Source: Volvox africanus
Taxonomy: Eukaryota > Chlorophyta > Chlorophyceae > Chlamydomonadales > Volvocaceae
Length of the DNA stretch: 64,000 nucleotides
Assembly: GCA_030268105.1 (NCBI GenBank)
Contig: BSDZ01000004.1
Coordinates: forward strand, 5,932,001 to 5,996,000
Direction of reading: 5' to 3'
This document shows, piece after piece, positions 52,104-63,866 of this stretch; the stretch's first letter is position 1; every line of letters starts with the position of its first letter. Under the pieces are notes generated by a model. The model was not told the origin of the DNA, did no database searches, and saw only the letters and a list, made by a program, of their open reading frames with translations. A program made the translations under genes and the position numbers.

Positions 52104-53328
52104 CTCCCCAACCTAACGATTAGAAGCCCTTCCCTTCTCAATGCAATAATGTGCTTGGTTTAAGGTATCTTAACGTTCAGGTATTTGAAAGATTGTCATG
52201 ACAAGCAGGGCTGTGTCCTCCGGGACGTACGGTATCGGTATGCGTCGCGGTGGCGCCTTGTTGTGCGACTGAACGTGCCCTGACATCTCAACCGCTCCTA
52301 TTGCTGTTTTTGGAAGGCAGAAAAAGTGTTTGCGACATGAAGACATGTTACCAGGTTCAAGCATGGTCTGCTACTGGACAACCTAGCAAATGGACGTTGA
52401 AGTGAACTGGGGCGGGCGGGGATTGGCGAATGCACCTGGCCGAGACAAATTATCCAGGCAGATATGGAAAGAAGTTAAACCATACGATATAGATGATTCC
52501 GATAACAGGGAACCTATTAAGCTACCTGATCTGCTCCTCTCTGCTCCTCACTGTTACCCAGCGGAGGGGCCGCTGGGTAGCACCGATTAAATTCCCGTGC
52601 TAATTACAAGGGTGATTCAGTGTGGATAACATTTTCCGGGGTCGGTAAGCCAAGGTGGATACTCCTTGAAGGCAAGCTTTAGCCATTTTCAGACATTGAG
52701 GGTCCGTACGTTATTGCGTGTACTACCGATGATTTTTTTCATCAGCCACTGACTTAGTGAGCGCCAAACATGTCACTAGGATGTAGACCCAGGTTTCACT
52801 TCAGAGACTATAATTGATGCCTTCGTACCCGCACGCACGCCATATAAAAATCAAGCGAATGAACATGTAGGACAAATAAAGGTACAATAATTGTATTGCT
52901 ACCTTGTGATGGATGAAGTATTGGTGTGATTGTGGAAATGCCAAAACTTCGCTGGCCTTGTTAGAACCTAACTAACCCGAGAATACGACAAATGTGCTGT
53001 GAAGCATGATGGAACCCACGAAACAAAAAATAATATTGCACAAGATAAATGGATTGATGAGACATAGACCAATATAGCAAAGCTCAGTCTCAGAGCTGAA
53101 GTCTGAAAGCCCTATATGCTGTTGTCGGTTGGTGGGCGGATGTATGTATGGGCGATTGTTTTCTCTGCTTATTCACGACGTGATCACTAAAGCAAAATAG
53201 TAACAAAACATCAATACTGCTCTTTAAACAGTAAATGTAGCTGTCCTCCGTCCTTCTTCAGAAGCTGCCGCACCGAACCATCATGTGATTGAGAAGGGCT
53301 GCCACTAAGACCAATAGGGTTAGGCTAA
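52104..53328. other. Intergenic region between divergent genes
   Basis: Separates the starts of the seryl-tRNA synthetase (minus) and glycosyltransferase (plus) genes and must carry both promoters. Fairly AT-rich from 52.6 kb. No coding signal or unambiguous TATA box. Confidence 0.45.
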
Positions 53329-56300
53329 ATGGAAATGAAACAGCATGTTACCAAATTTGTAAAGCGATGGAATTTCCTTCTCCTCGCTGTTTTGCTTATG
53401 CATGGGGCAGGGCCATGTTCTGGCAGAATTTTGATAAACAACCTCTGCAATCCAGACAATGCAACAGTGGATCCAGAAACAATTTTTACTCGGGCTGCAG
53501 CGCGTGCGCACAGCGACAACTTGGGAGTTCGTGTACCGAGTTCTGTGTACAGAAGCATCTTAAAGGAAGCTTCTGCGGCCATTCAATATCGCGGCGAAGG
53601 GCGCAAATGGGTGATGGTAACTATGGCAGACAAAAAGTAAGTCCTGTCCTCTGGGGCCCCATTTCTGGCATACGGGCTGCCGTACAGATTGACGATCTCA
53701 TGTAGTGTCCGTCATCGTGAAGGCAGAGCTCACAGAGCGGGGTATCACAATACTATAATGGCGTGAAGCACGTTTAATAAATCAAATTCATCCCTTCTTG
53801 AGCTGTTGGAAAGCATCCACCAACCGCTCACTCAACGGACCGGGTATACTCACTCCACCACCGCATATTAGTACGCCCCAGCGCACCCCCTGCCTTACCC
53901 GATTTCTTTCCTACCCTTTACCCTACCCTTTCCATCCAGCCAGACGAGCCCATCTTAGCCCACCACCTATCGTCCTCTGCGCCCATACCTCTCACTGCAT
54001 GAAGCGCAATTCCCCACTTGGTGATCCCGGCGACGTACCCCTCTTGCCCCACGGGCCTGCCCCCTTCTACTACTCACCACCAACACCATTGAAAACAACA
54101 ACGTCATCAATATCCCCAGGGTCGCGGAGAAGGTGCTCCCCCTCACTCTCCAAGCGCTGGGGAGGCTGCCTCTGGAGCAGGGCCTTGAGTCAATAAATGC
54201 CACCCTCCTGCTGCGTCAGGGCAGTCCAGGCACCGACGAGGCGGGTGGTGATGTTGATGTTGGAAGTAGTAATCCCGATGCTCTCGTGCCCCTGGGCCCC
54301 GGCGCCTCTTCGGGGCGTAACATGAGCAGCCTGCTGGTGGTGGTGACATGGGACGCAGATGGCCAAAAGGCGTGTGGAGAGCTACAGGCGCGGGGGTACG
54401 GCCATAAGTGCGTCCAGGTAATCAGGGGAGGGTGGGGAGGGGGGAAGAGGGGAGAAGCCATGGTTTCACAAAGGACACTGTGAAGCTGAAAGCAGTGGGA
54501 GGCGCACGCGGACGTTGGAAGTCCTGGGAGCCGGGGAGCTGGGAGACAGCAGTCAGGAGTTGGACTGATGAGAGATGGTGTAATGCGGACGGGGGGACGG
54601 GAGGACTGGGCTTCAGGAATGCGCCCTGGCGTCCTGGAGGCATCGGAAGGGTCGCGGGGTCCGCCAGATGAGGAAAGGATGTGGTGTGTGGCGGTCGCAA
54701 TTCGTGGTAGGTAGGAGTGCGGGAAAGGGCAGGCTGTATTTGGATAGCCAGGATGGCTCTCGTGGATGAAGGCAGCTTCTTGTCCTCCGTACTTTACAAT
54801 CGTAAGTGCGACGAGCGATGGCGGGATGCTCCACTCGGGCGCTCCAGTAAACCCTATGCCACCTCGCTGACCGGCTTGACACGTGCCTCAGACAAATGCT
54901 CCGACAAAACCCCGTTAGCTCCTGCCTGCGAGACTTAGTCCTCCTGAGGCTTACTTAACAGCAGAACCGTTTCAAGTTGTACCAGTGGCCACCACGACAC
55001 ATTCCGTTTGAAGCCACGGAGATGTAGCCATCACCTTTAATAGGAAGCCACTGAGACTTTGGCTCGACACCCGCGAGCGTAGTTCTTCTGCGACTGGGTG
55101 GGTGGCAGGTGTCTCAGACGAGAAGAAATTACACATATCGTGATGTGTCAGAACATGGCGAATAGCCGTGGAGTGACTCCTCGCGCCGTACCAAGGGACA
55201 CTGTAGGACTTACCGTACTATCGTCCAAGATACTGCCATCTCATTCTGAGGAACCTAGGCTTCCCGTCTGCTGGAGAGAGGGTCAGCGAGATTGAGACAG
55301 CGCCCCTGCCGATAACCAGGGGGGGTTGCGACTGTTCCGTATTTCTCCCATTCCCATGAACGTACTCAATACGGCGCGTGTACGATACCGCACTTATCAA
55401 CGTACAATATACCGGATGAACTGAATGTGTTCGCAAAACCGGCACAGGACCATCTGCACGAGCTGCACGAGGTGGGCTCTACCAAGATGGCCGCCTTCCA
55501 CTCACCCGAGTTCAATGCGCTTGGATTCGCCAAGATTAAGTACCTTTACAACGCGCTGTCGCTGGGGTATGACGTCATGGCGATGGTAAGTCGCATGTAA
55601 ATTGGGTTTCCATGACGAGATTAGCCTGGATGTGTACGGATGGTGTACCCAACTGGGTACGAATCTGAAAGTTGTATTTTATCCTTAGACCTCATTTGAC
55701 CAGATACTCCTGGCCTTTTCGTACACGGGTCGAATTTGTACAATGCTGATTACTGCACCATTTTAGAGGAACTGAATTCACGCTGTCCCAGATGCGGACT
55801 TCTTTGATCATTATGAAATTTCTTTTCCATTTTCATTTATGCTGTGTCCTCTCCCACTGAGGTCTGAACACACGCGCACACATACACATACATATACACA
55901 TACACATATACACATACACATATACATATACATACACATACACACAAGTGGTTGTTGTTACAAGCTCCAAACCCCGTACGCCCGCCGGCAGGATGCGGAC
56001 GTGCTGGTGCTCCAGTCCCCCTTCCCCTTCGTACTGCAGCAGCGGGCGCAGCTGGCGGCGCTTACCGAGCGGTGTGAGGTGAGGTGTGTGTGTGTGTGTG
56101 TGTTGGTTTGGGGGTTTGTCGTAACGCAGTGATGGTAGAAAGGGGAGGCATATATCCCCCAATCGAGGCAAGGGGGGAAGGTTGTGGCAGAGATGGGAAA
56201 ACCGGGCCGGGCCCCTGATGGGCCTGATGGGCCTGATGGTCGAAAGAAAGCGATACCACATGCTGTGGAAGCGGGATACGAGGTTGCTTCCATCCGTCCG

Positions 56301-57579
56301 CCTGCCTTGCTCACCCCCGCAGGTTGTGGACCCCTCCATGCAGCTGCAGCTGGGAAAGGCCCGCCATCCCAACCAAAATATCGGTGTCATGTTTGCGCGG
56401 GCTGACGGCCCCGTGGTGCGCTGTGTGGAGCGCTGGTTCGGGTCAATGGTGGCTCATGTCGATTACCCCCGACTGTGGGATCAGGAGGTGAGACCCTGCG
56501 TGCTACGCTCTGCTACACTGTGTCGACCTCCGCTTCGCTATACTGTGGTGCAATCTGTTACAGCAGCTATGCTCCGTGCGCCTTGCAGAGTGTGGTAAGG
56601 GAAGTGTGGTAAGGGAAAGGGAAAGATAGGGATTAGGGTTTTAGGGTTTTTGTTTAGGGTTTGCGGCCCACTACTTGACTCCCTTTCCCTCATGCCCAAG
56701 CTCGCCCGGCCTCGCGAGACTCCCCGGCCTGAAGTTGCCACCAGCCTATCCCAGTCCTTTCCGCCAGCGCTCCCCAGCCTCCTTCGCCCTCTGCACCCAC
56801 CATCATCGCTGTGTTGCCCCTTGTGCACAGGAGTTCAACAAGGTCCTTTCCAGTTGCGCACCCCACATGGGTCTCCGCTGGCACTCCCTGGACAACCGGC
56901 GCTTCGTGTCCATGTGTTACCCGCAGTGCGGCTGCACCTACCCCGACTCCGACCGGGAGCTGCTCTCAGACCCCGTCATGCGCCGCAAACACTTTGAATG
57001 GTCGTACAGACGGGGCATGCCATACGAGGACCCGGAGAAGCGTACGTGCGGCCCTTCCACGTGGTCGGATTGGGTTTTAGCACACTTTCCCTGTCAGGTA
57101 GGTGTGTGCTGGCTTGTGTATTTAACCGGGAAGGGGACACGTGCACGTGCACGTGTATGTGCGGGCTACGCGCGGCCATCTGATACTTGGGTGGCGATGG
57201 GAAGGTGGGTTCGAGTGGGGCGATGGCGAGGTCGAGAGGAGCCGAGTGGAGCAGTGTGGCCCAGGGGCAGCATCATGTTGCACAAACACATATACAGTAC
57301 TTTCTCTGACCCTCCCTAGGCCCCCCCCTAATGCTTCCAGTCTGCCGAATACGTCCCCCACCTCAATTACATACTGCAGTATGTTATCTTTTCATATCTA
57401 TGTTGTAAAATGTGGATAATAGGTGTATCGTTATGGTGAAGGGCAACCAACCAGACGACTACCCATCTCCCTTCCCGCAGGGCTCCCTGCACGACAAGAT
57501 TGTCAACATGGGGAGGCTGATGGAGGGCTACATGCTCGGTGAACCACGCGTCATAAAAAACACGGAAAAGGTGCCGTGA
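53329..57579 (+). CDS. Type II membrane glycosyltransferase (nucleotide-diphospho-sugar transferase family)
   Basis: Exons: 53329-53636, 54120-54417, about 54962-55020, 55448-55585, 55992-56078, 56323-56487, 56831-57097 and 57481-57579, about 470 residues. The ATG is followed by a short basic N-terminus and one hydrophobic anchor (WNFLLLAVLLMHGAGP), as in Golgi type II enzymes. The catalytic domain starts with KWVMVTMADKK. It continues with LGFAKIKYLYNALSLGYDV directly joined to MDADVLVLQSPF, where DAD is the metal/sugar-nucleotide DxD motif. Later come HPNQNIGVMFARADGP and a cysteine-containing region (CYPQCGCTYPDSD). The layout fits the DUF271/PF03407-like transferases that include plant arabinosyl- and xylosyltransferases of wall or extensin glycans; the donor sugar cannot be told. 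The short third exon reads in frame from its acceptor (QNRFKLYQWPPRHIPF), but its donor does not close in phase and needs cDNA support. The last exon is duplicated downstream. Confidence 0.82.
55868..55947. repeat. ACACAT/TACACA microsatellite
   Basis: Alternating CA/TA hexamer-like repeats of about 80 bases in a glycosyltransferase intron, just upstream of the exon at 55992. Confidence 0.85.
56628..56662 (+). repeat. Short telomere-like run in an intron
   Basis: GATTAGGGTTTTAGGG, then TTTTTGTTTAGGGTTT, lie in the glycosyltransferase intron between exons 56487 and 56831. Only the G-rich orientation is present, with about three units. Confidence 0.7.
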
Positions 57580-58080
57580 CACGGATGCGCGGCCATGACG
57601 GCAGCTCCTCGGAAGGTCGGGGAGAGGGAGGTTATTGCCCCGTTGTGCTAAACGGATACACTTTGCCATGTAATTTGCATTCCCAGAATGGCTGGCAACA
57701 TTCGTGTATGTTATGTGCTAGATATACCACATTACATGATCCAAGAGTGCGCATGCGGGGCATGCAGGAGCATGCGCGCATGTGGGGTGTAAGGGAATTA
57801 TAATTGGAAAGGGAAGCTTTGGCGCAGCTGGATGTTGTGGTAACGTCGCCACGGGCCAGAAATCGAGACTGGTAGCGGCTGCTGTCGGTCCCACCCCCAC
57901 GGAAATGGCGGGTGAGGGGATGGGGCCCAGGAGAGCGGGGCGATAGCGCATCAGGGCGCAGCTGGCCTACGGTGCAAGGAGGTACTCGTCTGCTGGGAAC
58001 CCGGTTGAGCCGAGGTGCGGTATCTTAGGGCCCTGAGAGACTGTAGATTACACTGTGCTGGCGAGCAGTGAGGATGATTT
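57485..58080. repeat. Direct duplication, copy A (glycosyltransferase last exon plus 3' flank)
   Basis: This segment begins at CCTGCACG within the last glycosyltransferase exon and extends about 600 bases into the 3' flank. It is matched in the same orientation by 60199-60837. Shared long blocks include AAGATTGTCAACATGGGGAG, GAGGGAGGTTATTGCCCC and AACGGATACACTTTGCCATG. The copies differ by scattered substitutions and small indels. Confidence 0.9.
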
Positions 58081-58895
58081 ACGCGGATGATTTACGCACA
58101 TGGCCCGTTCATTGCTCCGGTAATTAATCCGACCACTTTCATCCACTTGCTTCCTCACCAGAAGCTCCCTTCCAAAAGTCACTCACACAATGGAACATTT
58201 AGACTAGGCCCCGTTGTGGTCCTTCCGCTCAGCGGTGCACGTGCAAGGCGTGGCCTTGACTTAACCCGACACACAAATGTTGCCATGTCCAAACCGGTCC
58301 GCAAACTTGCCAGCGTACCCTACACAACAGCTGTTCGTGGGGCCGAAGAACGGGTACCTGATTTTGGGTTGAAAATGAATATGCGGGGGAGCAGGGCGTA
58401 CTCTCTGGTACAGATGACATCCCCGGGCCTGAGTGCTACCAGGGGGCAGAGGATTGTGATTTGCTGCTGACGCGGGCAACACCCGCTGTGGCACAGGTGC
58501 CAAGGGCACCAAGTATGAAGTGAACGTTGCACCACATCAAGCCCCTTATCTTTATCCTTAAAACGGAATGCGATGCATCAACCTCCATCAATGATGCAAC
58601 TTTGATTCTGAAATGATTTCCTACAGTTATGCAGGTGGACGAAAGTTCAGGAACACATGTGTGCCCCACAAGCCCGGAACCAAGCATGTTCTAGCAAAGT
58701 TCATGCATGTACAATAAACTGACCAATATCGTGAGCTCACGAGCTTCAAGGAAACTGGGGCCCTATCCGTCGTACGGCCGCCTCGCTGAGACCTCAATTA
58801 GCACCAATGGTCGCCGGTTTTGAGTTAATATCCGGCCCTGCAGCACATAATCAATTATATACGTATTATTTCCATACATTCATTCTACACCAGAA
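58081..58895. other. Unassigned stretch upstream of plastid rpl12
   Basis: Lies between duplication copy A and rpl12. Open frames exist on both strands at about 58.19-58.5 kb (plus: MSKPVRKLASVPYTTAVRGA), but I cannot tell which, if any, is real. A TTATATAC element about 40 bases before the rpl12 ATG could be a TATA box. Confidence 0.4.
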
Positions 58896-59390
58896 ATGGC
58901 CCTGTGCATGCAGACCAGGTCGATTGCGGGCGTCCGCTCCCGCACCAGTGCTGTTCGCAGCGCTCCCTTTCGTGGCAGCCGCATGGTGGTTCGTGCTAGC
59001 CCTGCTGTCAACGAGATTGTGGACAAGCTGAAGACTTTGACGCTGCTGGAGGCTTCGGAGCTTGTGTCTGAAATTGAGAAGACGTTTGGTGTGGACGCAT
59101 CGGCTGCGGCTCCTGTGGCCTTCGCAGCCATGCCAGCTGCCGGTGCTGCTGCCGCTGCTCCGGTTGTCGAGGAGAAGACCACCTTTGATGTGGTGCTTGA
59201 AGAAATCCCGGCTGACAAGAAGGTCGGCATTTACAAGGTGGTTCGGAATATTGCTAATATTGCTGTCAACCAGGTCAAAGAGTTTACGGCCACTATGCCC
59301 AAGGTCCTAAAGGAGGGCCTTAGCAAGGAGGATGCTGAGGCCGCCAAGGCCCAGCTGGTGGAGGCCGGCGCTAAGGCCAAGGTTGTTTAA
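58896..59390 (+). CDS. rpl12: Plastid ribosomal protein L7/L12 precursor (bL12c)
   Basis: The protein forms the flexible stalk of the plastid 50S subunit that recruits elongation factors. Intronless, 164 residues, ATG at 58896, TAA at 59388-59390. A transit peptide of about 34 residues ([20 protein letters not shown], ending near VVRA) precedes the N-terminal dimerisation helix ([20 protein letters not shown]). An Ala-rich hinge follows ([13 protein letters not shown]), then the C-terminal domain ([20 protein letters not shown] and [17 protein letters not shown]). The segment that normally reads close to KVVRxLTGLGLKEAKDLVE, the factor-binding surface, is instead [20 protein letters not shown]. 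The frame is intact, so this is a diverged or specialised L12 rather than a pseudogene. It sits between the two copies of a direct duplication. Confidence 0.93.
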   Translation: MALCMQTRSIAGVRSRTSAVRSAPFRGSRMVVRASPAVNEIVDKLKTLTLLEASELVSEIEKTFGVDASAAAPVAFAAMPAAGAAAAAPVVEEKTTFDVVLEEIPADKKVGIYKVVRNIANIAVNQVKEFTATMPKVLKEGLSKEDAEAAKAQLVEAGAKAKVV

Positions 59391-60198
59391 GCTTGCGCTG
59401 TCAAGGCGACTTCAGCTTTTGTTCGTGTGTTTAAACGTTTTACCTCTAGGTATGGTGACAGCTGCAAATTTTGCTAGCTTGCCAGCTGCACCCAAACTTT
59501 GTAGGTGTGGAGACAGAGTCAGGAACACACGTGATCGCGTAGTGTTCTTCCAGAGGTGGTGAGGAGATGGGGTCTCGTTTGCTCCCTGGGGCAATCACCT
59601 ATTGATGGTAGATTGCTGACATCCTTACGTGTAGGGACCTAAGGGGTTTGCGCCGCTCTGGGTGGTGGAGGTTTGGACTCCACTTAGTGTAGGGTGCAAG
59701 GTTGCACTGGTGGGAGTAGGTAGAGCACCCTGGCGACGGGAAATGGACATATGCGGATGGACATATTTTGACGGTGAACTGTGTAATTTTTGGTCGCCCG
59801 ACTGGCTATCATATCCACATACTTTGACTTGCCCGGTGAATTACTCGAAGCCCCCTTAGGAGAACGGAAATGCATTATTGAAATTATTACGGGTCCAGAA
59901 ACTGTATGGAGTGTGCTGGCTCTCCGCCTGGAATTAGAGCCTGTATGTGTATCAGCACCATAGTGATGTAGGAAAGTCACCCGAATGAATGAATGTAATT
60001 GAAGGTGGGAACGTGACGGCGTGCGAAATTTCAGCATACATCCTCAGCATTTCTAGAAGATAGCGGTGCATGTGCTGACCTTTGCATTTCGTGACCATGC
60101 CTATGTGCACAACACCTGCTCCTTGAAATTTTAAGTACACCGTCATGAGGATGAGGCCTACATAACGAAATAGGTACAACGGCCGTCACATGTTTCAA
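59391..60198. other. 3' flank of rpl12, no gene seen
   Basis: No coding signal on either strand; leads directly into duplication copy B. Confidence 0.5.
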
Positions 60199-60837
60199 CC
60201 TGCACGGTAAGATTGTCAACATGGGGAGGCTGATGGAGGGTGCATACATGCTCGGTGAACCACGCGTCATAGAAAGCACTGAAAAGGTTCTGTGACACGG
60301 ATGGGCGGCCATGACGACAGCTCCTCGGAAGGCCGGGGAGAGGGAGGTTATTGCCCCCTTGCGCTAAACGGATACACTTTGCCATGTGATTTGCATTCCC
60401 AGAATGGCTGGCAACATTCGTGTATCTGCTATGTTATGTGCTATAGGGTTAGTCGTATATTAAACCCTAAAACCCTATAGCACATTACATGACCCTAGAG
60501 TACGCCTGGGGGGCTTGCAGGAGGATGCGCGTATGTGGGGTGTAGGGCAATCAGAATCAATCAAAAAGGAAGCTTTGGCGCCGCAGAATGTAGTGTTAAC
60601 GTCGCCACGGCCGTAGGTTCGTAGCGTAGGTTCTGGAAATGGAGACTGGTTGCGGTAGCTGTCAGTCCTCCCCACGGAAATGGCGAGCGTGAGGGCACCA
60701 GGAGATCGGGAGCAATAGCGCATCAAGGCGCAGCTGGACAGATGGTGTGAAAGGGGACACGTCTGCTGGGAACCCCGTTAAGCCGAGTTATCTTAGGGCC
60801 GTGGGAAGCTGTGCAGGTGAGAAGTGCAGGATGATTC
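60199..60837. repeat. Direct duplication, copy B (broken copy of glycosyltransferase last exon)
   Basis: Matches 57485-58080 in the same orientation. The exon-derived part remains open (GKIVNMGRLMEG, an inserted Ala codon, YMLGEPRVIESTEKVL, TGA). The splice acceptor of copy A is absent because the match starts inside the exon, so this is a partial pseudo-copy. It carries an extra palindromic telomere-motif segment at about 60446-60482 that copy A lacks. Confidence 0.9.
60446..60482. repeat. Palindromic telomere-motif insertion
   Basis: Within copy B, GTGCTATAGGGTTAG leads through CGTATATT to AAACCCTAAAACCCTATAGC. The ends CTATAGGGTT and AACCCTATAG are perfect inverted repeats. Copy A has only GTGCTAGATATACCACATT here, so roughly 30 bases were gained (or lost) at this exact spot. 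Confidence 0.8.
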
Positions 60838-61647
60838 TGTGGTGCAATGATAATAATCATGTAGAGAAAATATGCTTCCCTTGCATGCTGTAGAAGGATT
60901 TCGTCTACAACTCGAGCCCAGGCCGCTTCCACAAGATTTGTGCCGACATCATGATTTGTATGGTTAGGAACCTGTGGTGAAGCTTCGTATAACATATCTT
61001 CAGGCAGGATTCCGTTCCGCGTTTAAGTAGGCGCTGGGGCCCATCTTAGATCGTCAGCAAGTGAAGGCGGGAAAGAGTCATGTCATATCATGACCCTTGA
61101 AATGTGGTTATACAAAGCTTCTTGCAGTGATTTTTTGTGATTCATCCTAATGTGAGGAAGGCGTTTACTTCGTAATATGCAGTTTATATAAGCCGTTTTG
61201 AGTTTTCGGCTTGGATCGAGCACAGTCGCGCTATACTCCCAGTATTCCGTAATTTATAATGTCGTAACAAAAATAAACCAGTAAATGCAGGTAGTATTTA
61301 TTGTGTCAACTTGATATCATTCAGATTTCAACGAAGTAAGGTCTGAGAATATGATTTCCCTAGATCCCATCGTGTATTCGCTGGGCTCTAGGCGAACATA
61401 AAACATGGAAATCACTTGAGATATTTTGTGTCTGGCCGTCACACTCACCGGTGACAATGATGGCCGTAGCCGGAAACAGTGTTGCCAACGTATTCTATAG
61501 CGTCGCTAAACAACTTGCGTAAGGTCGAATCTGTTCTTAAAATTTTTGAGCGGCGTAATGGAATTAAGTACAACGCGGACCGGAAATCCGTGCTGAGATT
61601 GTGAAAGAAAACAGGGTGTGACGGAGGAGTTAAAAATACGACAAGGG
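60838..61647. other. Intergenic region upstream of the nucleoside transporter
   Basis: AT-rich in 61.1-61.4 kb. Presumably holds the promoter of the transporter gene; no coding signal. Confidence 0.45.
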
Positions 61648-63866
61648 ATGACAACGACGACGGCAAAGGTGAGCAGCCCGGCGCCGTGGTTGTGCCGCGA
61701 TGTGGGCGGGTTGTCCCTGGAAGCCCACCTGTCCGTCGCCACCTGTGCCTGTCCCAACGTGGCCCACATACCCGGCCCGAGCCCCACAGGTCGGGCTGAA
61801 GCCCCGGTCATCCCCTCCTGCGTTCCAAACGCAAAACATCGCGGTGAGATGTCCAACCTCATCGCAAAATAAACCCTTCCATCTTAATCATCATGAACAT
61901 TGCGCAGCTTGCAATCATCCTTTGCCAATCTGCAGGCTTTACCTCTTCCCTACTCCCCGCTTCGGTGCTCTCAAAACTCTCACACACACCCTCTCTCTCT
62001 TTCTCTCTCCGTTACACACATACATATCTTACCTTTTCCCCCTTGTTGCAGGCGGCCGATTTTCTCCGTCATGATCACGGGGCTCCCCCAGGGCCTGGGT
62101 CCCCGCTAAGTCCAACCCCAGTCCTGCCCCCGAGTAGCGCCCACACAGCCGGCCCCCACTTCCAGCCCAATAGCAGCGGCGCCGCATCAACTTCTGCGCC
62201 TTCGCCGGCAGGAACACCTGCCTTTGTTACCTCCGTCGTCGAATCTAGTATGCACCGTCCCCAGCACCAGCAGCACAGCCATGCTGTTGCGTATCCTCCC
62301 GCCCCAGCATTACCTCGTCGTTCGAGTCGAATATCGTTTTGGGGCCGCGCCTGCTACTTCTTTTTGGGCGCGGGGATGTTAGCCGCCTGGAACGCCCTCA
62401 TCACCGCCACCGATTACTTTGGGGCCGTGTACCCGGTGAGATATGACCAAACGGGGACTGGAACGAACGACGGACCCACGGGTCACGAGACCACACGTGC
62501 GATATGCACTTACCAAAGGCTATAGTATAGTGCCAACGTGATGCCCGAGTGATGATAACTGATAAGAGGGGACTCCGAAGGCAGGATGGCAAGAAGAAGA
62601 TGGAGTGCATCTGCGAACATGGAGTCATTCAATGAAGCAATATCCATCGTACGACATCGTACGACATCGTCCTCCGGGACATTTCCGTGATGCTCCCGCC
62701 CTTCCTCCGCGTCTCTGCGTCTCTGCTCTGACCACATGACCATGCTCCTGACCACAGGGCTGGCACACGGACCGGCTGTTCACTGTGTCGTACCTCCCGG
62801 TGTGTCTTTTGATGTTGATGGTGGGCATCCGGTAGGTGGGCTTATGCGGGTGGGGATTTGGTCCCAGGGGGGGGGGAAGGTTCTCCTGTGGCCGAGGGAT
62901 TGGGGAGGATGCAATTATTAACATGTTGGGTAGTTATCTGGTACAGTTATCTTACATGTATGCATATAATATTATATACGAGCCATATGTAGTTTATCCC
63001 GCCCCACTAGACGAGCTAAATGAAAGCAGAAGTTTGCAAGCAAGTGAGCACATTTTGCCGGCGATGGCAAAAATTCCCGAGGGCCTTACGTTAGCAGGCC
63101 TCGTCACAGTGGAGGTTAAAATGCGACACATACACAGATATTGCTAAATAAATTACCTAAACCTAAAACAATTCAACTGCCTAAAAACATATGAAATCTA
63201 CGATTACTAGATCAGGTAATAACGGCGGTATCAATCACAATGCCAAGGGGCCTTACACCACCGTTTCATTGCGTATCGTATCGCCCCCTGCGCGGTGGGC
63301 CACGACAAAACACACAGGTACCCCGACCTGCCTCCCCAGCCGTCCCGCATCCGCCTGGGTTATGCGGGTTTCACACTCGCAATGGCCGCCGTACCGCTGG
63401 TGGGACCGGGGTGGAGGGGCATAGGAAACGTAGAGGGGTTGGTGGTGCAGAAAGGGGACATGGGACGTGGTATTGTTCCTGGTAATGGGGCATGGGTGGG
63501 AAAGAGGCTGGATGGCGTCAAGTGATGGGGGGAGGGAGGGCAGTGGTTGCGCTGATGGGTGTTTGGATCAAACAAGCAACGAGGGGAAGCGCGTGTCGTC
63601 TTCATGCCTGCGGATTGGGTGTCCAGACGGAGGGAGCGACGGACCAGACTGAGGGCCCATGTCGACGGCCCCAGGTGGACGCGTTCTTTGTTGCGCCAGC
63701 TGGTACTCGCGGCGGCGCTGGAGGCGCCACGGCAGGCTTGGCAGCAGCGCCTGTGGGCGGTCTGGTGGCGGTGGTGGTGTGTGTGGCGATTGTGGGAGCG
63801 TGTGATGGCTTATGTCAAGGGGCGCTCTTTGCGGAGGCGGCACAGCTGCCCCCACCTTTCACACAG
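61648..63866 (+). CDS. Equilibrative nucleoside transporter (3' end outside window)
   Basis: ENT (SLC29) proteins move nucleosides down their gradient through about 11 membrane helices. Five exons were joined in phase: 61648-61668 (MTTTTAK), 62052-62435, 62758-62831, 63318-63399 and 63675-63866, giving about 251 residues before the gene leaves the window at a GTAAC donor. After a Pro/Ser-rich cytosolic N-terminus, TM1 shows the ENT signature ACYFFLGAGMLAAWNALITA followed by TDYFGAVYPG. HTDRLFTVSYLPVCLLMLMV is TM2. RIRLGYAGFTLAMAAVPLV is TM3. TM4-5 carry VGACDGLCQGALFAEAAQLP, matching the conserved GxxDxxxQGxLxGxAxxLP motif. The tiny first exon is the least certain part; its ATG is followed by a good donor (AAG|GTGAGC). 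Confidence 0.9.

Noticed and set aside
55833..56390. 185-residue minus-strand frame with Tyr-Val repeats
   Set aside because: The repeat part is a microsatellite translated in one frame; the plus strand has in-phase glycosyltransferase exons.
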